Shown piece by piece: positions 34,021-44,655 of a DNA stretch of 64,000 nucleotides (its first letter is position 1; each line of letters begins with the position of its first letter). Location: the NCBI RefSeq assembly GCF_000384215.1, contig NZ_KB913032.1, positions 7,463,605 through 7,527,604 of the forward strand, written 5' to 3'. The translations under genes were made by a program, and so were the position numbers. The notes beneath the pieces are model-generated. The model did no database searches. It was not told where the DNA came from and was given only the letters and a program-made list of their open reading frames with translations. Origin of the DNA: Amycolatopsis alba DSM 44262 (GTDB taxonomy: Bacteria; Actinomycetota; Actinomycetes; Mycobacteriales; Pseudonocardiaceae).

Positions 34021-36357
34021 TCACGAAGCCGAAGTGACCCGATACACGTCGTAGACGCCCTCGACACCTCGGACCACCTTCAGCACGTGCCCGAGATGCT
34101 TCGGGTCGCCCATCTCGAACGAGAACCGGCTGACCGCGACCCTGTCCCGCGACGTCGTGACCGACGCGGACAGGATGTTGACCTTCTCGTCCGCGAGCAC
34201 CTTGGTGACGTCGGAGAGCAGGCGGTGCCGGTCCAGCGCCTCGACCTGGATCGCGACGAGGAACACCGACGACGCCGACGGGGCCCATTCGACCTCGACC
34301 AGCCGCTCGGGCTGAGCCGTCAAGTCGTCGGCATTGGTGCAGTCGGTCCGGTGCACGCTGACACCGCCACCGCGGGTGACGAAACCGAGGATCTCGTCGC
34401 CCGGCACCGGCGTGCAGCAGCGGGCGAGCTTGGCCCAGACGTCGCTGGCGCCCTTCACCACGACACCGACGTCGTTCGAGCCGCGGCGGCGGGTGACCGT
34501 GGACGGTGTCGCCCGCTCGGCGAGTTCCTCTTCCGCCTCGTCGACCCCGCCGATGAGCGCGACCAGCCGCTGCACGACGTGCTTCGCACTGGTGTGGCCC
34601 TCGCCGACGGCCGCGTACAGCGAGCTGATGTCCGGATGCCGCAGTTCGGTGGCGACCGCGCCCATCGATTCGGCGGAGACCAGCCGCTGGATCGGGAGGC
34701 CGACCTTGCGGACCTCCTTGGTGATGGCCTCCTTGCCACCTTCGATCGCCTCGTCGCGGCGTTCCTTGGCGAACCACTGCCGGATCTTCGCGCGGGCCTT
34801 GGGCGACCCGGCGAACTGCAGCCAGTCGCGGCTCGGTCCCGCCGTCTCGGCCTTCGAGGTGAAGATCTCGATGACCTCGCCGTTCTCCAGCTTGCGCTCG
34901 AGCGCGACGAGCCTGCCGTTGACGCGGGCACCGATGCAACGGTGCCCGACCTCGGTGTGCACGGCGTAGGCGAAGTCGACCGGGGTCGAATCGACCGGCA
35001 GCGTGATCACGTCGCCCTTGGGCGTGAACACGAAGATCTCGCGCGAGGCGAGCTCGTAGCGCAGGGACTCCAGGAAGTCTCCGGGGTCTGCGGCTTCACG
35101 CTGCCAGTCGAGGAGCTGGCGCATCCACGCCATCTCGTCGACGTCCATGGCGTTCCCGTTGTGGGTGCCCTTGGTCTCCTTGTACCGCCAGTGCGCGGCG
35201 ATGCCGTACTCGGCGGTGCGGTGCATCTCGTAGGTCCGGATCTGGACTTCCAGCGGCTTGCCGTCCGGGCCGATCACCGTGGTGTGCAACGACTGGTAGA
35301 CGCCGAACCGGGGCTGCGCGATGTAGTCCTTGAACCGGCCGGGGACCGGCTGCCAGAGCGCGTGGACGACGCCCATCGCGGCGTAGCAGTCGCGGACGTC
35401 CTCGACCAGGATCCGCACGCCCACCAGGTCGTGGATGTCGTCGAGGTCGCGCCCGCGGACGATCATCTTCTGGTGGATCGAGTAGTAGTGCTTCGGCCTG
35501 CCCTCGACCTTGGCGGTGATCCGCGAACCTTCGAGGTTGCCGGTCAGCTCGGTGATCACGGACCGCAGGTAGGTGTCGCGCGAAGGCGCGCGATCGGCGA
35601 CCAGGCGGACGATCTCGTCGTACTTCTTCGGCTGCAGGATGGCGAAGGCCAGGTCCTCCAGCTCCCATTTGACCGTCGCCATGCCGAGCCGGTGCGCCAG
35701 CGGGGCGAGGACCTCCAGGGTCTCGCGAGCCTTGCGGGCCTGCTTCTCCGGCGGGAGGAAACGCATGGTGCGCATGTTGTGCAGCCGGTCGGACAGCTTG
35801 ATGACCAGCACGCGCGGATCGCGGGCCATCGCGATGACCATCTTGCGGATGGTCTCGGCCTCGGCGGCCGTGCCGAGCTTGACCTTGTCCAGTTTGGTGA
35901 CGCCGTCGACGAGCTCGCCGACCTTCTCACCGAAGTCGGCCTTCAGGCTCTCCAGCGAGTACCCGGTGTCTTCGACGGTGTCGTGCAGCAGTGCCGCGAC
36001 CAGCGTCGTCGTGTCCATGCCGAGTTCGGCGAGAATGGTCGCGACGGCGAGCGGATGCGTGATGTACGGGTCGCCGGACTTGCGCCGCTGCTCACGGTGA
36101 AGCTCTTCGGCGACGTCGTAGGCGCGCTGGAGCAACGCGAGGTCGGCGTTCGGATGCAGCTCGCGGTGGATGACGGCGAGTGGCTCGAGGACCTGCTTGA
36201 CCGGGGCGGCGCGTTGCGCGGTGATCCGGCGGGCGAGACGGGCGCGAACCCGGCGCGTCGCGGATGGCGTCGGCGCTGCCCCCTGTCGCGCCGCACCGTT
36301 CTGCTCGGTGCCGTCCTTCGAGGACACCGCGGCATCGAGCTCTTGGCTCACCCGCAC
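34021..36357 (-). CDS. rel: Bifunctional (p)ppGpp synthetase/hydrolase
   Basis: A 778-residue long-form RSH protein. The N-terminal HD hydrolase domain has [10 protein letters not shown], the synthetase domain has [14 protein letters not shown] and RFKDYIA, then TGS ([20 protein letters not shown]), helical and C-terminal ACT domains. It makes and breaks the alarmone from GTP and ATP in response to stalled ribosomes. Both active sites look intact. apt lies upstream and the MBL/cyclophilin genes downstream, the usual actinobacterial order. Confidence 0.97.
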   Translation of the reverse strand: MRVSQELDAAVSSKDGTEQNGAARQGAAPTPSATRRVRARLARRITAQRAAPVKQVLEPLAVIHRELHPNADLALLQRAYDVAEELHREQRRKSGDPYITHPLAVATILAELGMDTTTLVAALLHDTVEDTGYSLESLKADFGEKVGELVDGVTKLDKVKLGTAAEAETIRKMVIAMARDPRVLVIKLSDRLHNMRTMRFLPPEKQARKARETLEVLAPLAHRLGMATVKWELEDLAFAILQPKKYDEIVRLVADRAPSRDTYLRSVITELTGNLEGSRITAKVEGRPKHYYSIHQKMIVRGRDLDDIHDLVGVRILVEDVRDCYAAMGVVHALWQPVPGRFKDYIAQPRFGVYQSLHTTVIGPDGKPLEVQIRTYEMHRTAEYGIAAHWRYKETKGTHNGNAMDVDEMAWMRQLLDWQREAADPGDFLESLRYELASREIFVFTPKGDVITLPVDSTPVDFAYAVHTEVGHRCIGARVNGRLVALERKLENGEVIEIFTSKAETAGPSRDWLQFAGSPKARAKIRQWFAKERRDEAIEGGKEAITKEVRKVGLPIQRLVSAESMGAVATELRHPDISSLYAAVGEGHTSAKHVVQRLVALIGGVDEAEEELAERATPSTVTRRRGSNDVGVVVKGASDVWAKLARCCTPVPGDEILGFVTRGGGVSVHRTDCTNADDLTAQPERLVEVEWAPSASSVFLVAIQVEALDRHRLLSDVTKVLADEKVNILSASVTTSRDRVAVSRFSFEMGDPKHLGHVLKVVRGVEGVYDVYRVTSAS

Positions 36358-36429
36358 CTCCTGCGCTTCGTGCGGCCTTCGGACATCAAGGGTAACCGCT
36401 CCCCCTCGCGGCTCACTTGGTACGCCCGT

Positions 36430-36948
36430 TCAACACACCCGGAGGGCCTCCACGCGACGCCCCTCAAGGACGGAACGACCACCGAGCGCCCCGAGTTCCA
36501 TGACCACCGAAACCCCGGTGACCTGCACCTTCGCGTCTTCCAGCAGTTTGCAGGTGGCCGCGACCGTGCCGCCGGTGGCGAGCACGTCGTCGAGAACCGC
36601 GACACGCTGCCCCGGCTGGACGACGCCTTCGGGAAGTTCGACGGTCGCCGTCCCGTATTCCAGGGTGTACCCGACCCGGCCCGCGACCCTCGGCAGCTTT
36701 CCGGGCTTGCGGATCAACGCGACGCCGAGCCCCCTGGCGTAGCCGACGGCGGCGGCCAGCAGGAACCCGCGCGCCTCCACGCCCGCCAGCAAGTCGGCAT
36801 CGGGATCGACGGTGGCGGCCAGCGCGTCGGTGACGGCCTTGAAGCCCCCCGCGTCGGCGAACAGCGGACTCAGGTCGCGGAACAACACGCCGGGTTCCGG
36901 GAAGTCCGGCACGTCGGCGATGAGGTCGAGTGCCTTGTCCAGCTCCAT
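36430..36948 (-). CDS. apt: Adenine phosphoribosyltransferase
   Basis: A 172-residue cytosolic enzyme that joins adenine to PRPP to give AMP. The PRPP-binding motif VAVLDDVLATGGT spans about residues 118-130, and GVLFRDLSPLF and EARGFLLAAAVGY match other Apt proteins. It sits between secF and rel, as in many actinobacteria. Confidence 0.96.
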   Translation of the reverse strand: MELDKALDLIADVPDFPEPGVLFRDLSPLFADAGGFKAVTDALAATVDPDADLLAGVEARGFLLAAAVGYARGLGVALIRKPGKLPRVAGRVGYTLEYGTATVELPEGVVQPGQRVAVLDDVLATGGTVAATCKLLEDAKVQVTGVSVVMELGALGGRSVLEGRRVEALRVC

Positions 36949-36970
36949 GTACTTCCTGCTCTCCTGAACA

Positions 36971-37021
36971 CCAGGAAAGGTCCTTTCCTCACGGAGTTCG
37001 CGAGAAAAGGACCTTTCCTGG
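36971..37021. repeat. Hairpin between secF and apt
   Basis: Perfect 16-bp arms CCAGGAAAGGTCCTTT (36971-36986 and 37006-37021) with a 19-base loop. It lies 11 bp after the secF stop, and so may separate secF from apt transcription. Confidence 0.8.
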
Positions 37022-37032
37022 CTTGAAACCGG

Positions 37033-38238
37033 TTACTTCTTGCGTTTGCCCGACGGACGGCCCTTGTGGGCCTTCTGGGTCCGGGCCGGGACGCTCGCCG
37101 CGGCGGCGTACGCCTTCTCCTTGCGGAGTTCGGCGGCGAGAGAGTCCTCGTCGTTCGGGTCGAAGTCGTCGTCGTCGCGCTCGGCGGCCTTGCGGGCCTG
37201 GCTCGCGCGCCGCGCGTGGACCCGGTCGGCCTGCTGACGGAACTTCGGATCACGCATCTTGAGGTCCACCAGCAGCGGGGTGGCCAGCGCGACTGAGGAC
37301 AGCACGCCGACCACGGTGCCGGTGAGCTGCACCAGCGCCAGGTCCTGCAGGGTGCCGGAGCCGAGCAGGATGTACCCGACGACGAGCAGGCCGAGGATCG
37401 GCAGCATCGCGATCAGCGCGGTGTTGAACGACCGCATCAGCGTCTGGTTCAGCGCCAGGTTGGCCGCCTCGCCGAACGTGCGGCGGGTGAGTCCGAGCAG
37501 GCCGCGCGTGTTCTCACGGACCTTGTCGAACACCACCACCGTGTCGTATAGCGAGAACCCGAGGATCGTCAGGAGGCCGACCACCGTCGCCGGCGTGACC
37601 TCGAAGCCGATCAGCGAGTACACGCCCGCCGTCACCACGATGTCGTGCAGGAGCGAGATCAGCGCCGCCGCGGCCATCCTGGTGTCGAAGTACAACGCCA
37701 GGAACAGCGTGACCGCCAGCAGGAACACCCCGAGCGCGATCAACGCCTGCCGCGAGATCTCCCCGCCCCAGGACGCGCTCACCGCGCTGTCACTGATCGC
37801 TTGGACACTCGGCTGCCCGTCGGACCCGATCGGACCCAGCTTCTCGAACAGCGCCTCTTTGAGCTTGTTGACCTCGGACGTCTCCAGCGTTTCCGAACGA
37901 AGCTGGATGGTCGAGGAGCCGCCCGTTCCGACCTTCTGCGCCTCGTCGGCGGGCCTGCCGAGGGCTTCGGCGAAGACGTCCTTCGCCTGCTGCTCGGTGA
38001 TCTGCCCGCTCTTGCCGTTGGCGGGCATCTGGATCTGGGTGCCGCCTTCGAAGTCGATCCCGAAGTTGAACCCCTTGATCCCCATCGACGCGACGCAGAC
38101 CAGGACCAGCGCGCCGAAGAAGAGGTACCAGCGCTTGCGCTTGCCGACCACGTCGAACGCGCCCGTGCCCACGTAGAGGCGACGGAAGATGCTGTCGCGC
38201 TTGCCCGCAGTGGTGGTGTTGTCGTCGACCACGGTCAC
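37033..38238 (-). CDS. secF: Protein translocase accessory subunit SecF
   Basis: A 401-residue RND-fold membrane protein with six helices. FGIDFEGGTQIQM follows the first helix, and the block of five C-terminal helices includes LLTILGFSLYDTVVVFDKVREN. With SecD it uses the proton gradient to help pull proteins across the membrane after SecA/SecYEG. A charged tail of about 90 residues follows the last helix. The GTG start overlaps the secD stop by 4 bp. Confidence 0.97.
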   Translation of the reverse strand: MTVVDDNTTTAGKRDSIFRRLYVGTGAFDVVGKRKRWYLFFGALVLVCVASMGIKGFNFGIDFEGGTQIQMPANGKSGQITEQQAKDVFAEALGRPADEAQKVGTGGSSTIQLRSETLETSEVNKLKEALFEKLGPIGSDGQPSVQAISDSAVSASWGGEISRQALIALGVFLLAVTLFLALYFDTRMAAAALISLLHDIVVTAGVYSLIGFEVTPATVVGLLTILGFSLYDTVVVFDKVRENTRGLLGLTRRTFGEAANLALNQTLMRSFNTALIAMLPILGLLVVGYILLGSGTLQDLALVQLTGTVVGVLSSVALATPLLVDLKMRDPKFRQQADRVHARRASQARKAAERDDDDFDPNDEDSLAAELRKEKAYAAAASVPARTQKAHKGRPSGKRKK

Positions 38239-39941
38239 GCCTCCTTGACGTTCGGGCGACCGGTGGCGGGACGGGCCGCCTTGCGCTCCGAGCCCAGTTG
38301 CTGCACGGCACCGAGGCCGAGGTTCTTGGGGTTGGACAGGACCTTCGACTTCGACCGCGAGATCAAGGCGACCAGCGGGTGCGTCACGAGGTAGACCACG
38401 ACGAGGTCGAGCACCGTCGACATACCGAGGGTGAACGCGAAGCCCTTGACCTCACCGACGGCCAGCCAGTACAGGATCGCCGCGGCGAGGAAGCTGACCG
38501 CGTCCGACGCCAGAATCGTGCGCTGGGCACGGGACCAGCCGCGCGGCACCGCGGACCGGAACGTCCTTCCCTCGCGGATTTCGTCCTTTAGTCGTTCGAA
38601 GTAGATGACGAACGAGTCGGCGGTGATACCGATCGCGATGATCAGACCCGCCACGCCGGCGAGGTCGAGGGTGTACCCGATCCACCGCCCCAGCAACACC
38701 AGGACCGCGTAGACGAGGGAGAACGACAAGGCGAGCGAAAGGATCGTCAGCACACCGAGCAGCCGGTAATAGAACAGGCAGTAGATGAAGACGATCAGCA
38801 GGCCGATACCGCCCGCGATCAGGCCCGCCTGCAGCGACGCGAGACCCAGCGTCGCGGACACCGTCGTCGCGTCCGAGGACTCGAACGACAGCGGCAACGA
38901 GCCGTACTTCAGCACGTCCGCCAGGTCCTTCGCCTCGGCCTGGCTGAACCGGCCGGTGATCTGGGTCTGGCCGCCCAGGATCGCGGACTGGATGGTCGGC
39001 GCGGAGACGACCTGCGTGTCGAGGACGAACGCCGCCTGCTTCTGGACGTTCTTCGAGGTGAAGTCGCCCCAGATCCGGGAGCCTTCGCCCTTGAAGTTCA
39101 GGTTGACGACCCACTGGGAGTTCTGGGTGTCGTAGCCCGAGGAGGCGTCGGAGATCTCCGTTCCGGGAAGGAACTCCGGCTCCAGCAGGTATTTCGCGGT
39201 GTTCTTGTCACCACAGGCGACCAGCGGCTTGTCGGTGAGGTCGTTGCCGACCAGCGGGTCCGTCACCTTGGGGTCGCAGTTGAGGGCCGAGAAGGCCTTC
39301 TCGGCGGCCGCGGCCTGCTTCGCCTGGTCCGTCGAAAGCAGATCGGGATTCTGCCGGAGCTTCCGGGCCTCCTCGATCTCCTTCTTCGTCTGCTCGTCGG
39401 AATCGCCACCGGGCTGCTGCTGCGGCGCACCGGCGGCGCCACCGCCACCGTTGGCCGGGCTGCTCGGCGGTGCGCTCGCGCCCGGAGCACCCGAAGACGA
39501 CGGCGGTGCCGATGACGGCGCGCCCGAGGCCGGCGGGTTCGACGGCTGCGGTACCGGGGTCACCGGCTGCGACGTCACGACCTTCCGGAAGCCGAGCTTC
39601 GCGGTCTTGCCCAGGGTCTTGGCCTGGTCGCCCTGTTCGCCGGGGACGGTGATGACGACGTTGCTGCCGTCGAGGACGACCTCGGTGCCACCGACGCCGA
39701 TACCGTTGACCCGGCGCTCGATGATCGAGCGGGCCTGTTCGAGGGACTCTCGCGGAGGGTCGCCGCCGTCGGGATTACGGGCGGACAGGGTGACCCTCGT
39801 GCCGCCTTGCAGATCGATGCCGAGTTTCGGCGTCGGCTTGCCGCCACCGGTGAAGAACACCAGTGCGTACAGCGCCACCACGATCAGGGCGAAGAAGGCG
39901 AGATAGCGTCCCGGGCGGAGATGCCCGGCCGGTGCGGCCAC
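38235..39941 (-). CDS. secD: Protein translocase accessory subunit SecD
   Basis: A 568-residue partner of SecF. GIDLQGGTRVTL follows the first helix; the large outer domain contains a Pro/Ser/Gly/Gln-rich low-complexity insert (about residues 150-205); GLIIAIGITADSFVIYFERLKDE is the conserved helix-4 region. The GTG at 39941 lies behind GAGGAGACC; an in-frame TTG at 39980 is an alternative. It follows yajC after a 230-bp gap holding a hairpin. Confidence 0.96.
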   Translation of the reverse strand: MAAPAGHLRPGRYLAFFALIVVALYALVFFTGGGKPTPKLGIDLQGGTRVTLSARNPDGGDPPRESLEQARSIIERRVNGIGVGGTEVVLDGSNVVITVPGEQGDQAKTLGKTAKLGFRKVVTSQPVTPVPQPSNPPASGAPSSAPPSSSGAPGASAPPSSPANGGGGAAGAPQQQPGGDSDEQTKKEIEEARKLRQNPDLLSTDQAKQAAAAEKAFSALNCDPKVTDPLVGNDLTDKPLVACGDKNTAKYLLEPEFLPGTEISDASSGYDTQNSQWVVNLNFKGEGSRIWGDFTSKNVQKQAAFVLDTQVVSAPTIQSAILGGQTQITGRFSQAEAKDLADVLKYGSLPLSFESSDATTVSATLGLASLQAGLIAGGIGLLIVFIYCLFYYRLLGVLTILSLALSFSLVYAVLVLLGRWIGYTLDLAGVAGLIIAIGITADSFVIYFERLKDEIREGRTFRSAVPRGWSRAQRTILASDAVSFLAAAILYWLAVGEVKGFAFTLGMSTVLDLVVVYLVTHPLVALISRSKSKVLSNPKNLGLGAVQQLGSERKAARPATGRPNVKEA

Positions 39942-40084
39942 TGTGCTTCGGTCTCCTCGGACGGACTGGGTTTTCCCCAATGGACTTGGCTGTTCACTCG
40001 CCGGACGGGAGTCCGGTGGTACCGCGAACCTGCCTCGATGACGATGCCCGGTGAACGGGCACGACTATGACGACGGACACGCAC

Positions 40085-40112
40085 GCAGCACCGAGACACT
40101 ACTCGGTGCTGC
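40085..40112. terminator. Hairpin between yajC and secD
   Basis: Perfect 11-bp arms GCAGCACCGAG (40085-40095 and 40102-40112) with a 6-base loop, about 60 bp after the yajC stop in the direction of transcription. It may reduce read-through into secDF. Confidence 0.55.
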
Positions 40113-40173
40113 GTGAGCCCGGCGTTGGCCCCGCACCTACGAAAGTCTGGTGTCGGGGATGGCCTTACAAGCG

Positions 40174-40572
40174 CTACTTCTTGCCGTGCTCCAGCGGAGG
40201 AGCGATCTGCGCGCCGGTCTTCTCTTCGACGCGCTCGTCGTCCTTCGACTCGACGACCGGCTCCTCGACGAGGGCCTCGTCGTCGATGGTGTCCTCGTCG
40301 GTCTCGACGACCGGCTCGACCTTCTCACGGACGGCCTGGCGCAGCCAGGTGGTCACGACGCCCGGAGCGATCTCGAGGTCGATCGTGGTGTCGGCGGAGG
40401 CGTCGGCGACAGACGCGTAGAGACCGGAGGTGGTCATCACCCGGTCACCGGGAGCAAGGCTCGAGAGCAGCTCCTGCTGCGCTGCCGCCGCCTTCTTCTG
40501 CTTACGGGTGCCCATGACGAGAGGAATCGCCACGACGGCCATCAGGAGCAGCGGCAGCAATAACTGGTTCAT
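40174..40572 (-). CDS. yajC: Preprotein translocase subunit YajC
   Basis: A 132-residue single-span protein starting MNQLLLPLLLMAVVAIPLVM, followed by the family's GDRVMTTSGLYASV and an acidic tail. YajC binds SecDF. It lies between ruvB and secD as usual. Confidence 0.94.
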   Translation of the reverse strand: MNQLLLPLLLMAVVAIPLVMGTRKQKKAAAAQQELLSSLAPGDRVMTTSGLYASVADASADTTIDLEIAPGVVTTWLRQAVREKVEPVVETDEDTIDDEALVEEPVVESKDDERVEEKTGAQIAPPLEHGKK

Positions 40573-40717
40573 GATTCTCCATTTCGAGCGGACGCCGCGC
40601 GGTGCGCTGTTTTGTCCGGTTTGGCGGGGTGTGCTCTACCCGAGTGTGCCAGGTGCCAGCGGAAACTCCACCACCACCCGTCGCCACCACAGGCCTCGGA
40701 CCTCGCGATTGGTCTGG

Positions 40718-41800
40718 TCAGTCCTGGTCGAACAGGCTCGGGCCACCCTGCTCGCCACGTGTGGCGCCGGCCGGAACCGGCAGGCCGAGATGTTCCCAGG
40801 CGGCCGCTGTGGCGACCCGGCCGCGAGGAGTGCGGGCGAGCATACCGGCGCGGACCAGGTAAGGCTCACACACCTCTTCCACCGTAGTCGGTTCTTCCCC
40901 CACCGCGACGGCCAGCGTGGACACGCCGACGGGGCCGCCCCCGAAGGACCTGACCAGCGCCGTCAGCACCGCGCGGTCGAGCCTGTCGAGGCCGAGTTCG
41001 TCGACGTCGTAGACCTTGAGCGCGGCGCGCGCGATCTCACGCGTGACCTTGCCGTCGGCCCGGACCTCGGCGTAGTCGCGCACCCGGCGCAGGAGCCGGT
41101 TCGCGATCCGGGGCGTGCCGCGGGAGCGGCGGGCGATCTCCGCGCAGCCGTCCCGGTCGATGTCGACGTCGAGGATCGTGGCGGCGCGGCGGGCGACGAG
41201 TTCCAGTTCACTGTCGCTGTAGAACTCCATCTGCCCGGTGAAACCGAACCGGTCGCGCAGCGGACCGGTCAGCGAACCGGATCTGGTGGTGGCCCCGACC
41301 AGCGTGAACGGCGCGATCTCCAGCGGGATGCTGGTGGCGCCGGGTCCCTTGCCGACGACGACGTCGACGCGGAAGTCCTCCATCGCGAGGTACAGCATTT
41401 CCTCGGCGGGGCGGGCGATGCGGTGGATCTCGTCGATGAACAGGACGTCGCCGGGCGCCAGGTTGGACAGCATCGCGGCCAGGTCGCCCGCGCGTTCCAG
41501 CGCCGGCCCCGAAGTGATCCGGATGGCGGCGTTGAGTTCGGCGGCGACGATCATCGCCATACTCGTCTTGCCCAGCCCCGGCGGGCCGGAAAGCAGCACG
41601 TGATCCGGCGGAACTCCCCGGCGGCGTGCGCTCTCCAAGACGAGTTCGAGCTGCTCGCGCACGCGCGGCTGGCCGACGAACTCGTCCAGTTTTCGCGGGC
41701 GCAGCGTGGTCTCGACCTCGCGTTCGCCCGTTTGCGGCAGCGCGGACAGCGTCTCGGTGTCCTCGCCTGCCTCGAATTCCGTCACGGCCTCATAGTCCAT
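40718..41800 (-). CDS. ruvB: Holliday-junction branch-migration ATPase RuvB
   Basis: A 360-residue AAA+ helicase subunit. Walker A is [10 protein letters not shown] (about residues 70-79), Walker B FIDEIHR, with GATTRSG sensor region and a C-terminal winged helix. Hexamers on either side of RuvA drive branch migration. It starts 8 bp after ruvA. Confidence 0.98.
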   Translation of the reverse strand: MDYEAVTEFEAGEDTETLSALPQTGEREVETTLRPRKLDEFVGQPRVREQLELVLESARRRGVPPDHVLLSGPPGLGKTSMAMIVAAELNAAIRITSGPALERAGDLAAMLSNLAPGDVLFIDEIHRIARPAEEMLYLAMEDFRVDVVVGKGPGATSIPLEIAPFTLVGATTRSGSLTGPLRDRFGFTGQMEFYSDSELELVARRAATILDVDIDRDGCAEIARRSRGTPRIANRLLRRVRDYAEVRADGKVTREIARAALKVYDVDELGLDRLDRAVLTALVRSFGGGPVGVSTLAVAVGEEPTTVEEVCEPYLVRAGMLARTPRGRVATAAAWEHLGLPVPAGATRGEQGGPSLFDQD

Positions 41801-41808
41801 GTGGCGGG

Positions 41809-42408
41809 TTATCGCTTACGTCCGAGGGTGGCCAACGCGGCACGCAGCACGGAGGACGTCGTGTGGCCTTCGCCCTCGCCGAGCACCTTGTCGACAGACT
41901 GTTCAGCCTGCTTGGCCGGGAAGCCGAGACCCGCGAGCGCCTCGACGACCTCGTTCCGCAGCGCGCCGGGCGCGACGACCGCCGGGGAACCGTCGGTCGG
42001 GCCGGCGAGCGCGGTGACCTTGTCGCGCAGTTCGAGCGTGAGCCTCTCGGCGCCCTTGCGGCCGATGCCGGGCACCTGCGTGAGCACGGTGATGTTGCCT
42101 TCGACCAGCGCGGACCGCAGCTTGTCGGGATCGAGGACGGCCAGCGTCGCCAGTGCGAGCCGCGGGCCGATCCCGGAAACCGTCTGCAGCAGACCGAACA
42201 GCTCGCGCGCGTCGGCGTCGGCGAAACCGAACAGCGTCAAGGAATCCTCACGGACCACGAGCGCGGTGTGCAGCCTCGCCTCCTCGCCGCGGCGAAGCGT
42301 CGCGAGGGTGGCGGGGGTGGCTTGCACGGCGAAGCCCACTCCCCCGACCTCGATCACGACGTGGTCGAGACCGATGGCGAGGATTTCGCCGCGTACCGAG
42401 GAGATCAT
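41809..42408 (-). CDS. ruvA: Holliday-junction binding protein RuvA
   Basis: A 199-residue DNA-binding subunit beginning [20 protein letters not shown], with two helix-hairpin-helix motifs ([17 protein letters not shown] and [12 protein letters not shown]) and a C-terminal RuvB-binding domain. The ATG overlaps the ruvC stop by 4 bp. Confidence 0.98.
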   Translation of the reverse strand: MISSVRGEILAIGLDHVVIEVGGVGFAVQATPATLATLRRGEEARLHTALVVREDSLTLFGFADADARELFGLLQTVSGIGPRLALATLAVLDPDKLRSALVEGNITVLTQVPGIGRKGAERLTLELRDKVTALAGPTDGSPAVVAPGALRNEVVEALAGLGFPAKQAEQSVDKVLGEGEGHTTSSVLRAALATLGRKR

Positions 42409-42989
42409 CGAGCCGCTCCCTGTGCTTTGGCTTCTTTGGCCGCGGCGGCGAGCCGGGCCTTGTGGTTCTTGGCGATCTCGGCCGCCCTGGCCTCGGCTTC
42501 GGCGAGCCGGACCCGCATCGGCTCGCGCCACAGGTGGCAGATGGCGAGCGCGAGCGCGTCGGCGGCGTCCGCCGGATGCGGTTTGACCTCGAGGCCGAGC
42601 AACCGCATGACCATTGCGGTGACCTGGGCCTTGTCCGCGCGGCCGGAGCCGGTGACGGCCGCTTTGACCTCACTCGGCGTGTGGAACACGACCGGCAGCC
42701 CGCGTTTGGCGGCCGCGAGCGCGACGACGCCACCCGCCTGCGCGGTGCCCATCGCGGTGCGGACGTTGTGCTGAGCGAAAACCCGTTCCACTGCGACGGC
42801 CTCGGGCTTGTAGCGATCGAGCCATCGCTCGACGGCGTCGGATATCCCCAGCAGGCGCACGGAAAGATCCGCTTCAGGCGGCGTCCGCACGACTTCGACG
42901 GCCACGGGGCGGACGGTGCGGCCCGTGCCGCCGTCGACCACTCCGAGCCCGCACCTGGTCAGACCGGGGTCGACCCCGAGTACCCGCAC
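42405..42989 (-). CDS. ruvC: Holliday-junction resolvase RuvC
   Basis: A 194-residue RNase H-fold endonuclease. The acidic catalytic residues are visible in [14 protein letters not shown] (Asp), AVERVF (Glu), and near the end in [11 protein letters not shown] (Asp residues). GTG at 42989 has GGAGGG 6 bases upstream; the upstream frame extension to 43169 is not conserved. It heads the ruvCAB operon. Confidence 0.97.
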   Translation of the reverse strand: MRVLGVDPGLTRCGLGVVDGGTGRTVRPVAVEVVRTPPEADLSVRLLGISDAVERWLDRYKPEAVAVERVFAQHNVRTAMGTAQAGGVVALAAAKRGLPVVFHTPSEVKAAVTGSGRADKAQVTAMVMRLLGLEVKPHPADAADALALAICHLWREPMRVRLAEAEARAAEIAKNHKARLAAAAKEAKAQGAAR

Positions 42990-43065
42990 GCGTTTCCCTC
43001 CGCTCCGGCGAACATCAGTTCGAGGACTGAGGCTACCCGGAGCTGCCTCCGGGCAAGATGAGGAC

Positions 43066-43512
43066 ATGCCGAGCTTCGACGACTTCACCGCCCATCTGGG
43101 TCTCCAGCCGCTGCCCGTGGAGGGCGGCCGCTGGGCGCAGAGCTGGCGCGACGAGACCGCTTCGGCCATCTATTACTTGCTCGTCCCGCCGGAGAACTCG
43201 GCACCGCACCGGCTGGACCGGCTGGAGATCTACGCCCACCACGCGGGCGCGCCGGTGCGGATGCTGCTGCTGTACCCCGACGGGCGGATCTCCCGGCCGG
43301 TGCTGGGGCCGGACGTCGCGGCCGGGCAGCGTCCGCAGGTGGGGGTGCCTGCCGGGGTCTGGCAGGCGTCGGTGAGCACCGGTGAGTGGAGCCTGCTCGG
43401 GACGGTGGTGGTGCCGCCCTACACCGACGACTGTGTGGAGTTCCGGTCCGCGGCGGCTTTGGCCGCGGAGTGGCCGGGAGCCGCAGAGGACCTGGCCACT
43501 TGGCTTGAGTGA
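43066..43512 (+). CDS. Cupin-like DUF985 protein
   Basis: A 148-residue protein resembling the Cupin_5/DUF985 family: [17 protein letters not shown](L) gives the metal-side His, followed by [20 protein letters not shown] and [11 protein letters not shown]. Role unknown. The ATG at 43066 begins the conserved part; only a weak AGGA precedes it. Divergent from ruvC. Confidence 0.8.
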   Translation: MPSFDDFTAHLGLQPLPVEGGRWAQSWRDETASAIYYLLVPPENSAPHRLDRLEIYAHHAGAPVRMLLLYPDGRISRPVLGPDVAAGQRPQVGVPAGVWQASVSTGEWSLLGTVVVPPYTDDCVEFRSAAALAAEWPGAAEDLATWLE

Positions 43513-43571
43513 GCGTTCGTGCGGGCAGCCTCAGCCGGAGTCCGGCAATGTCTGACTCGCGGACCATGACG

Positions 43572-43832
43572 GGTCTCGTGAGTGCTGAGACGGCTGGAGC
43601 CAACCGTGTCTCAGGCACCTTCGGCCGGGCGGTTTCGCGTGACCAGTGGGACGACACACGTGACTGAGTGGACGGCACGCGTGATTGGACGGACGACACA
43701 GCGGCGGACTCGGCCGTGGCTGTGTCGTCCGTCCAATCACGTGTGCCGTCCGTCTGATCACGCGTGACGTCCGTCCAGTCACGCGAAAGTACCGGCTCAG
43801 CCCATCGTGAGTGGCGGTTCGGGTTCTGGCGG
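43572..43832 (-). repeat. Full copy B of the 21-bp-unit inverted-triplet element
   Basis: Units 43639-43659, 43660-43680 and 43681-43701 (each starting GTGA) face inverted units 43724-43744, 43745-43765 and 43766-43786 across a 22-bp spacer. The flanks match copy A (3448-3705) in the opposite orientation: CCGTGTCTCAGGCACCT to the left and CGTGAGTGGCGGTTCGGGT (43806-43824) to the right. No gene is apparent in 43513-44057. Confidence 0.8.
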
Positions 43833-43902
43833 ACCCGTATTTGCCCACCCACGGGAATCCGGTCTCGCGTCGGTGTCTTCGTGCTGGGCGGAAGGTGTGA
43901 CG

Positions 43903-43941
43903 GGGGAAGATTCGGGACGTTCAACGTCCCGAATCTTCCCC
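43903..43941. repeat. Perfect 39-bp palindrome
   Basis: Arms 43903-43921 and 43923-43941 (GGGGAAGATTCGGGACGTT) pair perfectly around one base. It lies between element B and the DUF4262 gene; a diverged boundary motif of the 21-bp-unit element occurs again at 44027-44045. Confidence 0.9.
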
Positions 43942-44057
43942 GCTCGGCCGTCATGCGGGACATGCCCGCGCGACCGGCGCCCTTCGTGCAGGTCAGGCGC
44001 AGGTGGGCAAACACCGGTCCGCTCTAACGCGAATCGCCACTCACCAGACCGCGGACC

Positions 44058-44588
44058 TCAGGGGCCGTCGACGCCGGGCGTCCAGCTCTCCGGATCGCCG
44101 GATTCGGTCAGCACCGGCTGGTACTGCTCGAAGCCCTCCGGCGCGTCCGGATGCCAGGGGAAGTGCCCGTCCGGCGTGGCGACGATCAGCTGCAGCGCCG
44201 GGAAGTCCCCGTCCGGGTAGATCAGGAACGCGCTCCCGAAGTACTCGGGATAGTGCCCCTTCGCGACCCGTTCGAAGACCACCGCCGCGCCCTCGAAGAA
44301 ATCGTCGTAGCGCTTGCCGACCTCGAAGATCTCGCCCGCGGCCGCACGGTCGACGTAGGCGTCGAGCAGGACCGGCCCCATCTGCCCCGGCAGTCCGATG
44401 ACGACCGCTTCCGCCACGTTGTGCAGTGCCCAGGCGCACGCGGTGAAACAGAAGGGCGCGTCGTTCTCGTCGCCGTCGACCGCGATGACCGCGTTCCCTC
44501 TCGCCTGCGCCTGCGACTCGATCCACTGGACGAGTTCGGTTTCTTCGGCGGTGAGGGCATCGGCTTCGGAGGTCGTCACGCGCGACAT
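44058..44588 (-). CDS. DUF4262 protein
   Basis: A 176-residue protein. WIESQAQARGNAVIAVDGDEN is followed by PFCFTACAWALHNVAEAVVIGLPG (in part), the layout of DUF4262, and ends with a Trp/Pro-rich segment DGHFPWHPDAPEGFEQYQP. No function is known. ATG at 44588 was taken, not the in-frame start at 44612. Confidence 0.85.
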   Translation of the reverse strand: MSRVTTSEADALTAEETELVQWIESQAQARGNAVIAVDGDENDAPFCFTACAWALHNVAEAVVIGLPGQMGPVLLDAYVDRAAAGEIFEVGKRYDDFFEGAAVVFERVAKGHYPEYFGSAFLIYPDGDFPALQLIVATPDGHFPWHPDAPEGFEQYQPVLTESGDPESWTPGVDGP

Positions 44589-44655
44589 TCTGCCCCACGC
44601 GGGCGCCCGCACCTAGCCCTGGGACCGTTTTTCCGCGGCACGGCGGGAAAAACGA

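Noticed and set aside
33814..37026. 1070-residue plus-strand open frame
   Set aside because: Entirely antisense to the rel and apt genes and composed of the Arg/Asp/His-rich shadow pattern.
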